DNA of 64,000 nt from Martinezella hainanensis (GTDB taxonomy: Bacteria; Pseudomonadota; Alphaproteobacteria; Rhizobiales; Rhizobiaceae): positions 124,001 to 188,000 of the forward strand of contig NZ_FMAC01000002.1 of assembly GCF_900094555.1 (NCBI RefSeq). Direction: 5' to 3'. A program made the translations under genes and the position numbers. The notes beneath the pieces were generated by a model that saw only the letters and a list, made by a program, of their open reading frames with translations, did no database searches and was not told where the DNA came from. Below, one piece after another: positions 56,823 to 64,000 of the stretch (positions are counted from its first letter, which is position 1; every line of letters starts with the position of its first letter).

Positions 56823-56857
56823 CGCAGCGCCTCCTTTTCAACTTGCTGACGGCCATA

Positions 56858-56884
56858 GACGAGCGACCTCCCAGCAAATCGACA
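56858..56884 (-). promoter_or_regulatory. ECF42-type promoter of the DGPF-sigma operon
   Basis: On the minus strand TGTCGA (56884-56879), a 17-bp spacer and CGTC (56861-56858) match the TGTCGA / CGWC elements reported for ECF42. The end of the -10 element is 36 bp before the first DGPF start codon. Autoregulation by the operon's own sigma factor is inferred. Confidence 0.65.
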
Positions 56885-56977
56885 TCCCGATCCGCAGCAT
56901 GACAAAAATTTTCGGCCCTGTCGAAAAAGCCCGAGCCCGGTCGACCAGTTCCGTCAACACGACAAGGAGACACGGAA

Positions 56978-57208
56978 ATGTACAGTCTGGAAGCCGCAAT
57001 CGTTCATTACTGGCAAAGGAAGACGCTGTCGGAAGAGGAACTCCTCGACTCGGCAGATATCGGGAGGGTCGTTTTCCGCACCTGGCTCGGATTTGCGGGC
57101 TTTGCCTTGCTGATTCTGTGCCTGAGCTGGGGCGCATCGCCAAACGATGAACGGCCGCAAGTCGCGGCCGCTGGTCAGGTACATTCGGTATCTGCGGATG
57201 GACAATAG
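56978..57208 (+). CDS. Small single-pass membrane protein (76 aa)
   Basis: Starts at an ATG with AAGGAGA ten bases upstream. The soluble N-terminal half (MYSLEAAIVHYWQRKTLSEEE) is followed by one membrane helix (TWLGFAGFALLILCLSWGA) and a polar tail. It is divergent from the DGPF operon; the gap holds that operon's promoter. Its TAG abuts a RIME-like repeat. No family recognised. Confidence 0.6.
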   Translation: MYSLEAAIVHYWQRKTLSEEELLDSADIGRVVFRTWLGFAGFALLILCLSWGASPNDERPQVAAAGQVHSVSADGQ

Positions 57209-57308
57209 AGCAATTCCAGGAAAGGTGCGCAGCGGTTTTCCTGGAATTACATGACAACAAAAGGATAGAGCGTTTTCGCGATTCGAAGAAAAGCGGAAAG
57301 GCTCCAGG
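57209..57308. repeat. RIME-like dispersed repeat, copy 2
   Basis: About 100 bp that repeat 12272-12372. The first palindrome is AATTCCAGGAAA...TTTCCTGGAATT with perfect 12-bp arms; the second is the GAGCGTTTTCGC...GCGGAAAGGCTC half. It begins right after the stop codon of the small membrane gene. Confidence 0.75.
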
Positions 57309-57324
57309 GCGAAAGCCCCGTTGC

Positions 57325-58827
57325 CTACTGGAATGCCGTTTCAAAGAAGCTGCGCAGCTTGCGCGAATGCAGCGCTTCGGGCGGCATGGCGGCCAGTTTC
57401 TGGATGGCGCGGATGCCGATCTGCAGGTGCTGGTTTACCTGCGTGCGATAGAAGGCCGTCGCCATGCCAGGCAGTTTCAGCTCGCCATGCAGCGGCTTGT
57501 CCGAAACGCAGAGCAGCGTGCCGTAGGGAACGCGGAAGCGGAAGCCGTTGGCGGCGATCGTTGCCGATTCCATATCGAGCGCGACAGCGCGGGCCTGCGA
57601 CAGCCGCTTGACCGGGCCTGCCTGATCGCGCAGTTCCCAGTTGCGGTTGTCGATGGTGCCCACCGTGCCCGTGCGCATGATGCGCTTCAGCTCGAAGCCC
57701 TCATAGCCGGTGATTTCGGCAACGGCTGCTTCGAGTGCGACCTGCACTTCGGCCAGCGCCGGGATCGGCACCCAGACCGGCAGGTCGTCGTCGAGAACGT
57801 GGTCCTCGCGCATATAGGCATGGGCAAGCACGTAGTCGCCCAGCCGCTGGCTGTTGCGCAAGCCGGCGCAATGGCCGAGCATCAGCCAGGCGTGGGGGCG
57901 AAGCACGGCGACGTGGTCGGTGATCGTCTTGGCGTTGGAAGGGCCGACGCCGATATTGATCATGGTGATCCCGGCATGTCCCTTCTTCTTCAGATGGTAG
58001 GCCGGCATCTGCGGCAGGCGCGGCGGCGTCGTATCACCTTCCGGCTGGCTCGCTCCGGCCGGCGTGATGATGTTGCCGGGCTCGACGAAGGCCGTATAGC
58101 CGTCGCCGCCGCTCGCCATCAGGTCGCGCGCCCACTTGCAGAATTCGTCGATATAGAACTGGTAGTTCGTAAACAGCACGAAATTCTGGAAATGCGCCGC
58201 ACTCGTCGCCGTGTAGTGAACGAGGCGGGCCAGCGAATAGTCGATGCGCTGTGCGGTAAACGGCGCAAGCGGGGAGGGCTCGCCCGGCGGCGGGATATAT
58301 TCGCCGTTGGCGATTTCATCGTCCGTGGTGTTCAAGTCCGGCGTATCGAAGAGATCGCGCAGCGGAATATCTTCGAAAACCGTGGCGGATGCTTCGACAT
58401 GAGCGCCTTCGCCGAAAGCGAAATGGATCGGAATGGGCGTCGTCGATTCCGATACGACCACCGGAACATTGTGGCTGCGCATCAGCAATGTCAGCTGTTC
58501 CTTGAGGTAGTGCTTGAAGAGCTGCGGGCGGGTGATCGTCGTCGTGTAGACGCCGGGCGCGGTGACATGGCCGTAGGAGAGGCGCGAGTCGACATGACCG
58601 AAGCTCGTCGTCTCGATGCTGACCTGCGGATAGAAGGCGCGATAGCGCGCGGTGATCGGCGCGCCCTGGGCGAGCTTGGTGAAATTGTCGATCAGGAACG
58701 CGGTGTTGCGCTCGTAAAGCTCCGTCAGCGCTTCGACGGCCTTGCCCGGATCATCGAAGGTCCGCGGCTGGAACGGGCTGGGGGAGGAGATGTCGAGGGG
58801 TGAAAAGGGAGAGATTCTGTTGCTCAT
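57325..58827 (-). CDS. amn: AMP nucleosidase
   Basis: A 500-residue enzyme that splits AMP to adenine and ribose 5-phosphate. The N-terminal alpha/beta domain (ITRPQLFKHYLKEQLTLL) is followed by a PNP-like catalytic domain: GITMINIGVGPSNAKTITDHVAVLRPHAWLMLGHCAGLR, then ALDMESATIAANGFRFRVPYGTLLCVSDKPLHGELKLPG. Length is typical of Amn. It is monocistronic. It helps set purine levels. Confidence 0.93.
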   Translation of the reverse strand: MSNRISPFSPLDISSPSPFQPRTFDDPGKAVEALTELYERNTAFLIDNFTKLAQGAPITARYRAFYPQVSIETTSFGHVDSRLSYGHVTAPGVYTTTITRPQLFKHYLKEQLTLLMRSHNVPVVVSESTTPIPIHFAFGEGAHVEASATVFEDIPLRDLFDTPDLNTTDDEIANGEYIPPPGEPSPLAPFTAQRIDYSLARLVHYTATSAAHFQNFVLFTNYQFYIDEFCKWARDLMASGGDGYTAFVEPGNIITPAGASQPEGDTTPPRLPQMPAYHLKKKGHAGITMINIGVGPSNAKTITDHVAVLRPHAWLMLGHCAGLRNSQRLGDYVLAHAYMREDHVLDDDLPVWVPIPALAEVQVALEAAVAEITGYEGFELKRIMRTGTVGTIDNRNWELRDQAGPVKRLSQARAVALDMESATIAANGFRFRVPYGTLLCVSDKPLHGELKLPGMATAFYRTQVNQHLQIGIRAIQKLAAMPPEALHSRKLRSFFETAFQ

Positions 58828-58947
58828 GCGCCATTATAGAGTGTCGTTGGTTACAAGCAAACGACGTTGCATGAGGCGGCCTGGATTCTCGCAGCTATTT
58901 TTGCGGCCGCCCATGGGCCTGCGCGAGGGTTGTCGCGCAGGCGTTGG

Positions 58948-59124
58948 TTATTGTACCGTCGTGCAGTAAGGCGCGCCGGTCTGCACGCAGGTGAAGCTTG
59001 CGCCGAAATGCGATTGTGCGCCGCTGCGGCCGGCGTGTTCGACCGCAACCGAGAAGCTGAATGCGAAGACGGCGGCAAACAGCATGATAACAACGAAGCG
59101 CCGCGCGATGATGATCGAGTCCAT
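58948..59124 (-). CDS. Small exported or membrane protein (58 aa)
   Basis: An ATG at 59122-59124 opens a 58-codon frame. The N-terminal basic MDSIIIARR is followed by a hydrophobic helix (FVVIMLFAAVFAFSFSVAV) and a small tail with two cysteines (FTCVQTGAPYCTTVQ). Third positions are mostly G/C. It looks like a secreted or anchored peptide with one possible disulfide. Below usual length cut-offs, so easily missed. Family unknown. Confidence 0.6.
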   Translation of the reverse strand: MDSIIIARRFVVIMLFAAVFAFSFSVAVEHAGRSGAQSHFGASFTCVQTGAPYCTTVQ

Positions 59125-59328
59125 GTTCCTGGCCTACCCGTGCCCTATACTGGACACTGTTTTGCCATGGTCAGGCTGAACAGGTGCTGAGATACCGGTT
59201 CATCCGGCGTTCATAAATATTACCGGTTTCGAATGCTCGCCTGCTTCTGTCCGCAGGCAAATAATAAGAGGCTGCCGGCTGATGGCGGGCAGGCGCTATA
59301 GTGTCTATCGTGAGGGATGGGGGTCTTT

Positions 59329-59667
59329 TCAGAGCCTCGTCCAGGTCTGAGACTTGCAGAATACCTTCAGAACGCAGCCCTGCATCTTGATGCTATTGCC
59401 GCTGATTGTGCCGGAACCGCTATAAGTCTTGTCTTCGGAGGGGTCGGTCAGCTGGCCGGTATAGCTGCCGCCCTTGCCTTGCATCTTGCCGATCTGCTTG
59501 CCGGCATATTTGCCCGTCTTCAGCGTCACGCAATAGCTGTCGCCGCAGGGCGCAATGGCGGCGGTGTCGCCAGCCACGGTTTTCCAGTTGCCGACGATCG
59601 GTTCTTCGGCAAAGGCGGCACTCGCGCTCAATAGCGTTGCAGCAGCAAGAATGGTGGCACGGATCAT
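59329..59667 (-). CDS. DUF2147 family secreted protein
   Basis: A 112-residue protein with a cleavable signal peptide (ILAAATLLSASAAFA, about residues 5-20). The mature domain has EPIVGNWKTVAGDTAAIAPCGDSYCVTLKTG and the C-terminal SIKMQGCVLKVFCKSQTWTRL, matching the DUF2147 family (Cys-rich small periplasmic proteins). It stands alone. Ligand or substrate is unknown. Confidence 0.85.
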   Translation of the reverse strand: MIRATILAAATLLSASAAFAEEPIVGNWKTVAGDTAAIAPCGDSYCVTLKTGKYAGKQIGKMQGKGGSYTGQLTDPSEDKTYSGSGTISGNSIKMQGCVLKVFCKSQTWTRL

Positions 59668-60134
59668 GATCTTATTCCTCCCCCCCAGGCGTCATCCGGT
59701 TCTGTAACCGGGAATGTGGTGAGATTATCTAACGCGAACGTAAAGGTAAATATGGTTTTCGGAGCGCAAATTCCCTGTTCCGTTGGACATCTGCGCTGTG
59801 CTGAAACACGGCATCCGATTGAACTGCGCTCTTTTTGTGGTGAACGAAGGGTTTAAATCCAAATCCTAACGGAAGGTTAAGCTCGCGCGAAAATCCTTAA
59901 TTTGCAAGGGAAGCGATGTTTAACAAAATCCCAAGTTTACCAAGCATTTGCACTTTGTTTGCATCGAATTAATCATGCATTTTAGGCGTTTTTTGAAAGC
60001 CGTCTGCGATAGTGAAGCCATCAAACGAGCGGGGCAAACCCGCCGGCCGGAAGAACCGGAAAGCCGCGAACGACGGCAAGGTTCCAACGGAAAACAGGGC
60101 AGATACAAACAGAAGTCAAACAGGGATAATAACA
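59668..60134. other. AT-rich intergenic region
   Basis: No ORF with good codon use. The left part is the DUF2147 promoter region. The middle (59850-59990) is AT-rich and likely holds the Sel1-type gene promoter. The 60012-60134 frame is open but lacks rhizobial codon bias, so it is treated as leader. Confidence 0.4.
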
Positions 60135-60398
60135 ATGGCACGCTTCGAAACGACGATGTCTGGAAATGCCATGATGGGTGGTAACGGCGCCGATGCCCTT
60201 TGCGAACTGGGCGTGAGCTACGCGACCGGCAGGGGCTGCAATGCAGATCTCGTTGCCGCCCACAAATGGTTGAATATCGCGGCCATCCGTGGCAGCGAGC
60301 GCGCCGCCGAGCTTCGTGCCGACGTCGCAGCGACCTTGACGAAGATGCAGCTCGCTACGGCGCTGCGCGCCGCCCGCGAGTGGATGACCACGCACTGA
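60135..60398 (+). CDS. Short Sel1-repeat protein
   Basis: An 87-residue protein from the ATG at 60135. One Sel1-like repeat is visible (ADALCELGVSYATGRGCNADLVAAHKWLNIAAIRGSERAAELRADV). A short helix and AREWMTTH follow. Sel1 repeats mediate protein contacts; a single repeat is unusual, so it may work in a larger complex. It is followed by a hairpin at 60480-60524. Confidence 0.78.
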   Translation: MARFETTMSGNAMMGGNGADALCELGVSYATGRGCNADLVAAHKWLNIAAIRGSERAAELRADVAATLTKMQLATALRAAREWMTTH

Positions 60399-60479
60399 GG
60401 CGTGCCGCAAACAATACGACGTACTGACTGATCTCGAAGGAGGGGTGTCGGCGGTCGAGGGAGAGGCGAACGCCGAAAT

Positions 60480-60524
60480 GATGAAAACCGCGACCGGCCG
60501 GGACAAGGCAGGCGCGGTTTCGTC
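60480..60524. terminator. Hairpin between convergent genes
   Basis: GATGAAAACCGCG pairs with CGCGGTTTCGTC (one bulge), then GTTTTG follows on the plus strand. It lies between the Sel1-type gene and the convergent aminotransferase gene. Confidence 0.6.
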
Positions 60525-60533
60525 GTTTTGGGC

Positions 60534-61646
60534 TTAGCCGATCGCCTTCAGCACCTTGGGCAGCGCTTCGGCAAGCAGCTCCAGATCCTGCTTCGGGCCG
60601 ACGCTGACGCGGATGCAGCGGTTGAGCGGTGCCACGCCTGGCATGCGGATGAAGACGCCGTGCTGGATCAACCCGTCGACGATCGCTCGGGCATAGGTGC
60701 CGTCCCGTCCGCAATCGATGGCGACGAAGTTCGTGGCGGAGGCGAGCGGCAAAAGTCCGTTGTCGCGGGCGATGGTGCCGATCTGCTCACGCGCCGCCCG
60801 GATCTTGCCGACCACCTCGGCGAGATAGGCCTGATCCTTCAGCGCCGCGAGCGCCGCCACGGTCGCGAGCCTGTTCATGCCGAAATGGTTGCGGATCTTG
60901 TCGAAAGTGAGCACCGTCTCGGGCGCGCCGATGACATAGCCGACACGGGCGCCGGCAAGGCCGTAGGCCTTGGAGAAGGTGCGGGTGCGCAGCACGTTCG
61001 GCAGGTCGATCAGGGCTGAGATATCAGGCAGCGAGCTTGCAGGCCCCGTTTCGCTGTAGGCCTCGTCCAGGATCAGAAGGCAGTTTTCCGGCAGCGCACG
61101 GGCAAAGGCGACGATCTTGTCGGCATCCCACCAGCTTCCCATCGGATTGTCGGGATTGGCGAAATAGACGAGCGGCGCGTTCTCGCGCTTCACCGCTTCG
61201 AGCAATCCATCGAGGTCCTCGCGATCATCGACATAGGGAACGGTAACCAGGCGACCACCAAAACCGACGACATGGAAATTGAAAGTGGGATAGCCGCCAA
61301 GGGAGGTGACGACGGGCGTGCCAGGCTCGATCACCATCCGGGCGATGAGACCGAGCAGGCTGTCGATGCCTTCGCCAACGGCGATATTGGCCGGCTGTAC
61401 GCCGAGATGCGCCGCAAGCGCCTGCTTCAGCTCGTAATTTTCCGGGTCGTTGTACATCCAGATGTCGCCGGCCCGCTCGCGCATGGCGGCGATGACGGAG
61501 GGTGCCGGCCCGAAGCCGTTTTCATTGGCGCCGATGCGGGCTTTGACGCTGAGTCCACGCTGACGCTCCAGCGCCTCGGGGCCGACGAAAGGAACGGTGG
61601 AGGGCAGGGCGCTGATCAGCGGCGTGAAGCGCGAGAAGGCGGACAT
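60534..61646 (-). CDS. HisC-like PLP aminotransferase
   Basis: A 370-residue fold-type I aminotransferase from the ATG at 61646. Features are ARIGANENGFGPAPS at the N-terminus, NPDNPMGSWW, CLLILDEAYSE and the PLP-Lys segment TRTFSKAYGLAGARVGYVIG. The late NRCIRVSVGPKQDLELL resembles histidinol-phosphate transaminases. As it is not with other his genes, it may be a second HisC or an aromatic aminotransferase. The substrate is not certain. Confidence 0.87.
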   Translation of the reverse strand: MSAFSRFTPLISALPSTVPFVGPEALERQRGLSVKARIGANENGFGPAPSVIAAMRERAGDIWMYNDPENYELKQALAAHLGVQPANIAVGEGIDSLLGLIARMVIEPGTPVVTSLGGYPTFNFHVVGFGGRLVTVPYVDDREDLDGLLEAVKRENAPLVYFANPDNPMGSWWDADKIVAFARALPENCLLILDEAYSETGPASSLPDISALIDLPNVLRTRTFSKAYGLAGARVGYVIGAPETVLTFDKIRNHFGMNRLATVAALAALKDQAYLAEVVGKIRAAREQIGTIARDNGLLPLASATNFVAIDCGRDGTYARAIVDGLIQHGVFIRMPGVAPLNRCIRVSVGPKQDLELLAEALPKVLKAIG

Positions 61647-61889
61647 GCTGGCTTTGTTTCCCGAAATCAGTTGCAGGGTGCGGCAGAATAGGCGCTTGGC
61701 GGGTGGTTGCAAGAGCGGAAAGACCTTCGTCCGTATTGCGCCATTTGTGCTTATCGCAACCGATGAAGGATCACCTGTTCGATAATCCATGAAACAGGGG
61801 AAACGCGCTTCGCCAGACGGCTGCGCGTTCCCGATAATGCATGGTCGAAGGCGGAACGGCAGCAGCTTTTCGGCTACCACCGTTTCCGG

Positions 61890-62642
61890 TTACAAACCTG
61901 CCTCAGCCATCCAGAGTTCGGCATCCGCGCCGCCCGCAATTCGCAGCGGAGCGGATGGATCGGTGGCTGCCCGCCACACCGCCTTCGCCACGTCGGGAGC
62001 GTAGGTCACGGGGCCGGTGTCATCCTGCACATTCTTTATGAATTGCTGGATCAATGGCGCGTAATCCGGATCGCCCAAACCACGCAAATGTGGACGTGCA
62101 TTCTCCCCAAAGCGGGTTTCCGGCGAACGGCCTGGCAGGACAATATGCACCCGCACGCCAAACGGCTCCATCTCCACCGACAAGGACTCGGTGAAGGCGT
62201 TCACCGCTGCCTTGCTCGCCCGGTAGATCCCAATCACCGGCAGAGTCTTGACCGTCACCGTGGAGGTGACGTTGACGATGACGCCGGCCCGACGTTGACG
62301 CATCTGGGGCAATACGGCCTGAACCATCGCCAATGTGCCGATCGTATTTGTCTGGAACAGCGACTGCACCGTCTCCGGCGCGGTCAGCTCGATTGGTGAG
62401 GGCGCTCCGAAACCGGCATTGTTGACCAATACGTCTATCGGGCCGGCAGCCTTCACAGCTTGCGCGATACTTGCCGGATTGGTGACGTCGAGCGCGAGAA
62501 TACGCAGGCGTTCGGAAACCGGTAGTAGCTCGGGTTTGGGCGTGCGCATTGTCGCGATCACATCCCACCCTCGTTCAAAAAACAGTTTCGCAGTCTCCAG
62601 GCCGAAGCCAGACGAGCAACCGGTGATCAATATCGTGGACAT
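61890..62642 (-). CDS. SDR family oxidoreductase
   Basis: A 250-residue classical SDR from the ATG at 62640-62642. It has the cofactor loop TGCSSGFGLETA, NNAGFGAPS, an active-site Ser (VNVTSTVTVKT) and YxxxK (GIYRASKAAVN), all intact. It reduces or oxidises a small carbonyl or alcohol with NAD(P)(H). The divergent AraC-type gene at 62740 is a likely regulator. The substrate is unknown. Confidence 0.88.
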   Translation of the reverse strand: MSTILITGCSSGFGLETAKLFFERGWDVIATMRTPKPELLPVSERLRILALDVTNPASIAQAVKAAGPIDVLVNNAGFGAPSPIELTAPETVQSLFQTNTIGTLAMVQAVLPQMRQRRAGVIVNVTSTVTVKTLPVIGIYRASKAAVNAFTESLSVEMEPFGVRVHIVLPGRSPETRFGENARPHLRGLGDPDYAPLIQQFIKNVQDDTGPVTYAPDVAKAVWRAATDPSAPLRIAGGADAELWMAEAGL

Positions 62643-62739
62643 AAGCTTCTCCAAACAAAAGGAATGATGCCATGGTAGTGACCGGGCGAGAGACTTTATA
62701 TAAGCTGCAGTCTCCATTTCTTTAGCGTTAGTCCTGATT

Positions 62740-63648
62740 ATGACAGTCGATCCCCTTGCCGAAATCGTCACGCTGCTGCAGCCGGCCGCACGCTTTTCCA
62801 AACTGGTAGAATGCGCTGGCTCCTGGCGAATTCATCGGGAGGCCACGGGCGAACCATTCTACTGCGCAATCCTTGAGGGGCGTTGCCGCGTAACGTTTGG
62901 AGGACATCAGCCTTTCATCCTCCAGGCCGGTGATTTCGTGCTCGTGCCGGCCATGCGCGACCTTGTCAACGAGAGCGTCGACGCACCGGCCGATCTGCCC
63001 GCCACGGTTCCGACGCAGTTGAGCGGCGGCCATTTCCGTGTCGGCCGCCTCGAAGGGCCGGCGGATATGCGCATGCGCATAGGGCATTGCAGTTTCGGCG
63101 CGCCGGACGCGGCCTTGCTCGTTTCCCTCTTGCCTGATGTGATTATCGTTCGCGACGAGCCCAGACTCGCGACGCTGATGCAATTGGTCGGCGAGGAAAC
63201 ACGGGAGCGCCGGCCGGCCCGCGAACTGGTGCTGGAACGGTTGCTGGAGGTATTGTTGATCGAGGCTTTGCGATCCGGCACGGAAACAACCGTCACGTCG
63301 AGCTTGAGCCGCGGCCTTGCCGATGAACGCCTGGCTGCAGCACTTCACGCGATGCATGCACGTCCTGCCCATCCATGGACTGTGGCAGATCTTGCAACCG
63401 AAGCGGCCCTGTCCCGATCGGCATTCTTTGCGCGTTTCAGCCGCGTCGTTGGCCTGCCGCCAATGGAATATCTATTGGCTTGGCGCATGGCTCTCGCAAA
63501 GCAGCTATTGCGCAGCCGCGAATTGGGGATGGATCAGGTAGCTGAACGCGTTGGCTACGGATCGGCAAGCACGTTCAGCGTCGCCTTTGCGCGATACGCA
63601 GGCATGCCGCCTGCACGATATGCCCGCGGAGGCGTGCGAAACGATTGA
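62740..63648 (+). CDS. AraC family regulator with cupin domain
   Basis: A 302-residue protein. The N-terminal cupin_6-type domain (about 1-180, with the CAILEGRCRVTFGGHQPFILQAGDFVLVPA segment) is followed by an AraC helix-turn-helix pair (WTVADLATEAALSRSAFFARFSRVVG; MDQVAERVGYGSASTFSVAFARYAGMPPARY). It is divergent from the SDR gene and probably controls it. The inducer is unknown. Confidence 0.9.
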   Translation: MTVDPLAEIVTLLQPAARFSKLVECAGSWRIHREATGEPFYCAILEGRCRVTFGGHQPFILQAGDFVLVPAMRDLVNESVDAPADLPATVPTQLSGGHFRVGRLEGPADMRMRIGHCSFGAPDAALLVSLLPDVIIVRDEPRLATLMQLVGEETRERRPARELVLERLLEVLLIEALRSGTETTVTSSLSRGLADERLAAALHAMHARPAHPWTVADLATEAALSRSAFFARFSRVVGLPPMEYLLAWRMALAKQLLRSRELGMDQVAERVGYGSASTFSVAFARYAGMPPARYARGGVRND

Positions 63649-63664
63649 GGGCGTAAAGCCGAAT

Positions 63665-64000
63665 TTATACCTTTTGCCTTCTGCCGCGTGCAGCCATCGC
63701 TTCGGCGTTGCCGATCATAAAATCGGCGCGTACGACGCGGCGCAGGGTTTCCGGTTCGATCAGGTTGATGAAGCGGACATGGACGCGGTTGTCGTTGCGG
63801 CTGATTTCGGCGCAGGCGATGCGGTAGGCAAGGCCGAGGATGTTCAGATAGTAATGGGTCGGCAGGCCGACCGTCGTGGCGACGGTGAAGCTCGCGCCGC
63901 CGCGCGAGATGTCGGTAATCTCCGCGCTGCGCACGGAAATGCCCGTGAGACAGGGACGAACCGCCACGAGGCGCGCCGGCCTCTGAACGTAGAAGCGTTC
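63665..64000 (-). CDS. PilZ domain protein (start cut off)
   Basis: The reading frame is open to the right edge, so the start lies beyond the window. The visible 112 residues contain the PilZ features: an upstream arginine-rich part (ERFYVQRPARLVAVRP) and SAEITDISRGGASFTVA, with the DxSxxG element. It may bind c-di-GMP, but the RxxxR part is cut, so binding cannot be judged. It follows the AraC-type gene convergently. Confidence 0.78.
   Translation of the reverse strand, partial: ERFYVQRPARLVAVRPCLTGISVRSAEITDISRGGASFTVATTVGLPTHYYLNILGLAYRIACAEISRNDNRVHVRFINLIEPETLRRVVRADFMIGNAEAMAARGRRQKV

Noticed and set aside
57367..58803. 478-codon plus-strand ORF opposite amn
   Set aside because: Antisense to AMP nucleosidase with intact motifs; no domain.

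Overview
The window is a 64-kb piece of an alphaproteobacterial chromosome, most likely Rhizobium or a close relative in the Rhizobiaceae. This rests on feuN-feuP-feuQ, on the run cycHJKL (ccmIEFH)-degP-two-component pair-glnE-pleC-pepN, which I recall as the Sinorhizobium meliloti chromosomal order, on rhizobial interspersed palindromic repeats, and on high GC with strong G/C third-position bias. It is almost entirely core-type sequence. I saw no prophage, insertion sequence, CRISPR array, rRNA or tRNA.

Layout. 1-4.9 kb: a cut-off peptidoglycan-binding protein, a DUF1491 protein, a small membrane protein coupled to a DUF2336 protein, small unknowns and a DUF1214/DUF1254 pair. 5.1-8.7 kb: a class A penicillin-binding protein, a YcgN-type Cys-cluster protein, a MmcQ/YjbR protein and a Dabb protein. 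9.3-11.7 kb: feuNPQ. 11.8-18.3 kb: a lipoprotein, the cytochrome c maturation operon ccmIEFH and degP. 18.4-28.7 kb: a two-component system, glnE, convergent pleC, and pepN. 29.2-33 kb: an unrecognised double winged-helix protein, two tiny ORFs, an atypical family-4-like uracil-DNA glycosylase and an Hsp70-like protein. 33.1-38.7 kb: an RND pump with its adaptor and a degenerate short-chain dehydrogenase. 39-42.8 kb: ETF-ubiquinone oxidoreductase, a GNAT protein, and an EamA exporter with a divergent Lrp regulator. 42.9-48.6 kb: mgtE with a structured leader, a quinone-oxidoreductase-like enzyme with a divergent HxlR regulator, an MFS exporter and a lipid kinase. 48.6-54.3 kb: a divergent polyamine-catabolism pair (GlnA-like ligase and SpuC-like transaminase), a Nudix hydrolase, a polyprenyl-phosphate glycosyltransferase and a flippase-like membrane protein. 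54.4-56.8 kb: an ECF42-type sigma factor at the end of an operon of three DGPF/YCII genes. 57-64 kb: AMP nucleosidase, small secreted proteins, a HisC-like aminotransferase, an SDR/AraC divergent pair and a cut-off PilZ protein.

How the genes work together. ccmIEFH completes periplasmic c-type cytochromes. DegP and the adjacent two-component pair suggest envelope stress control. FeuNPQ is an envelope/osmotic signalling module with a small periplasmic modulator. PleC belongs to the DivK/CtrA cell-cycle circuit, and its upstream DNA carries four GANTC sites and a CtrA-like box. The three DGPF genes and their sigma factor form a self-contained regulon with a matching promoter.

The most unusual signals are non-coding or architectural: a dense, roughly 21-bp-spaced GANTC array upstream of feuN, the pleC upstream region, the ECF42 promoter, the mgtE leader RNA structure, a recurring TTGCAGTGCAGCA-like operator, and small genes below usual annotation cut-offs.
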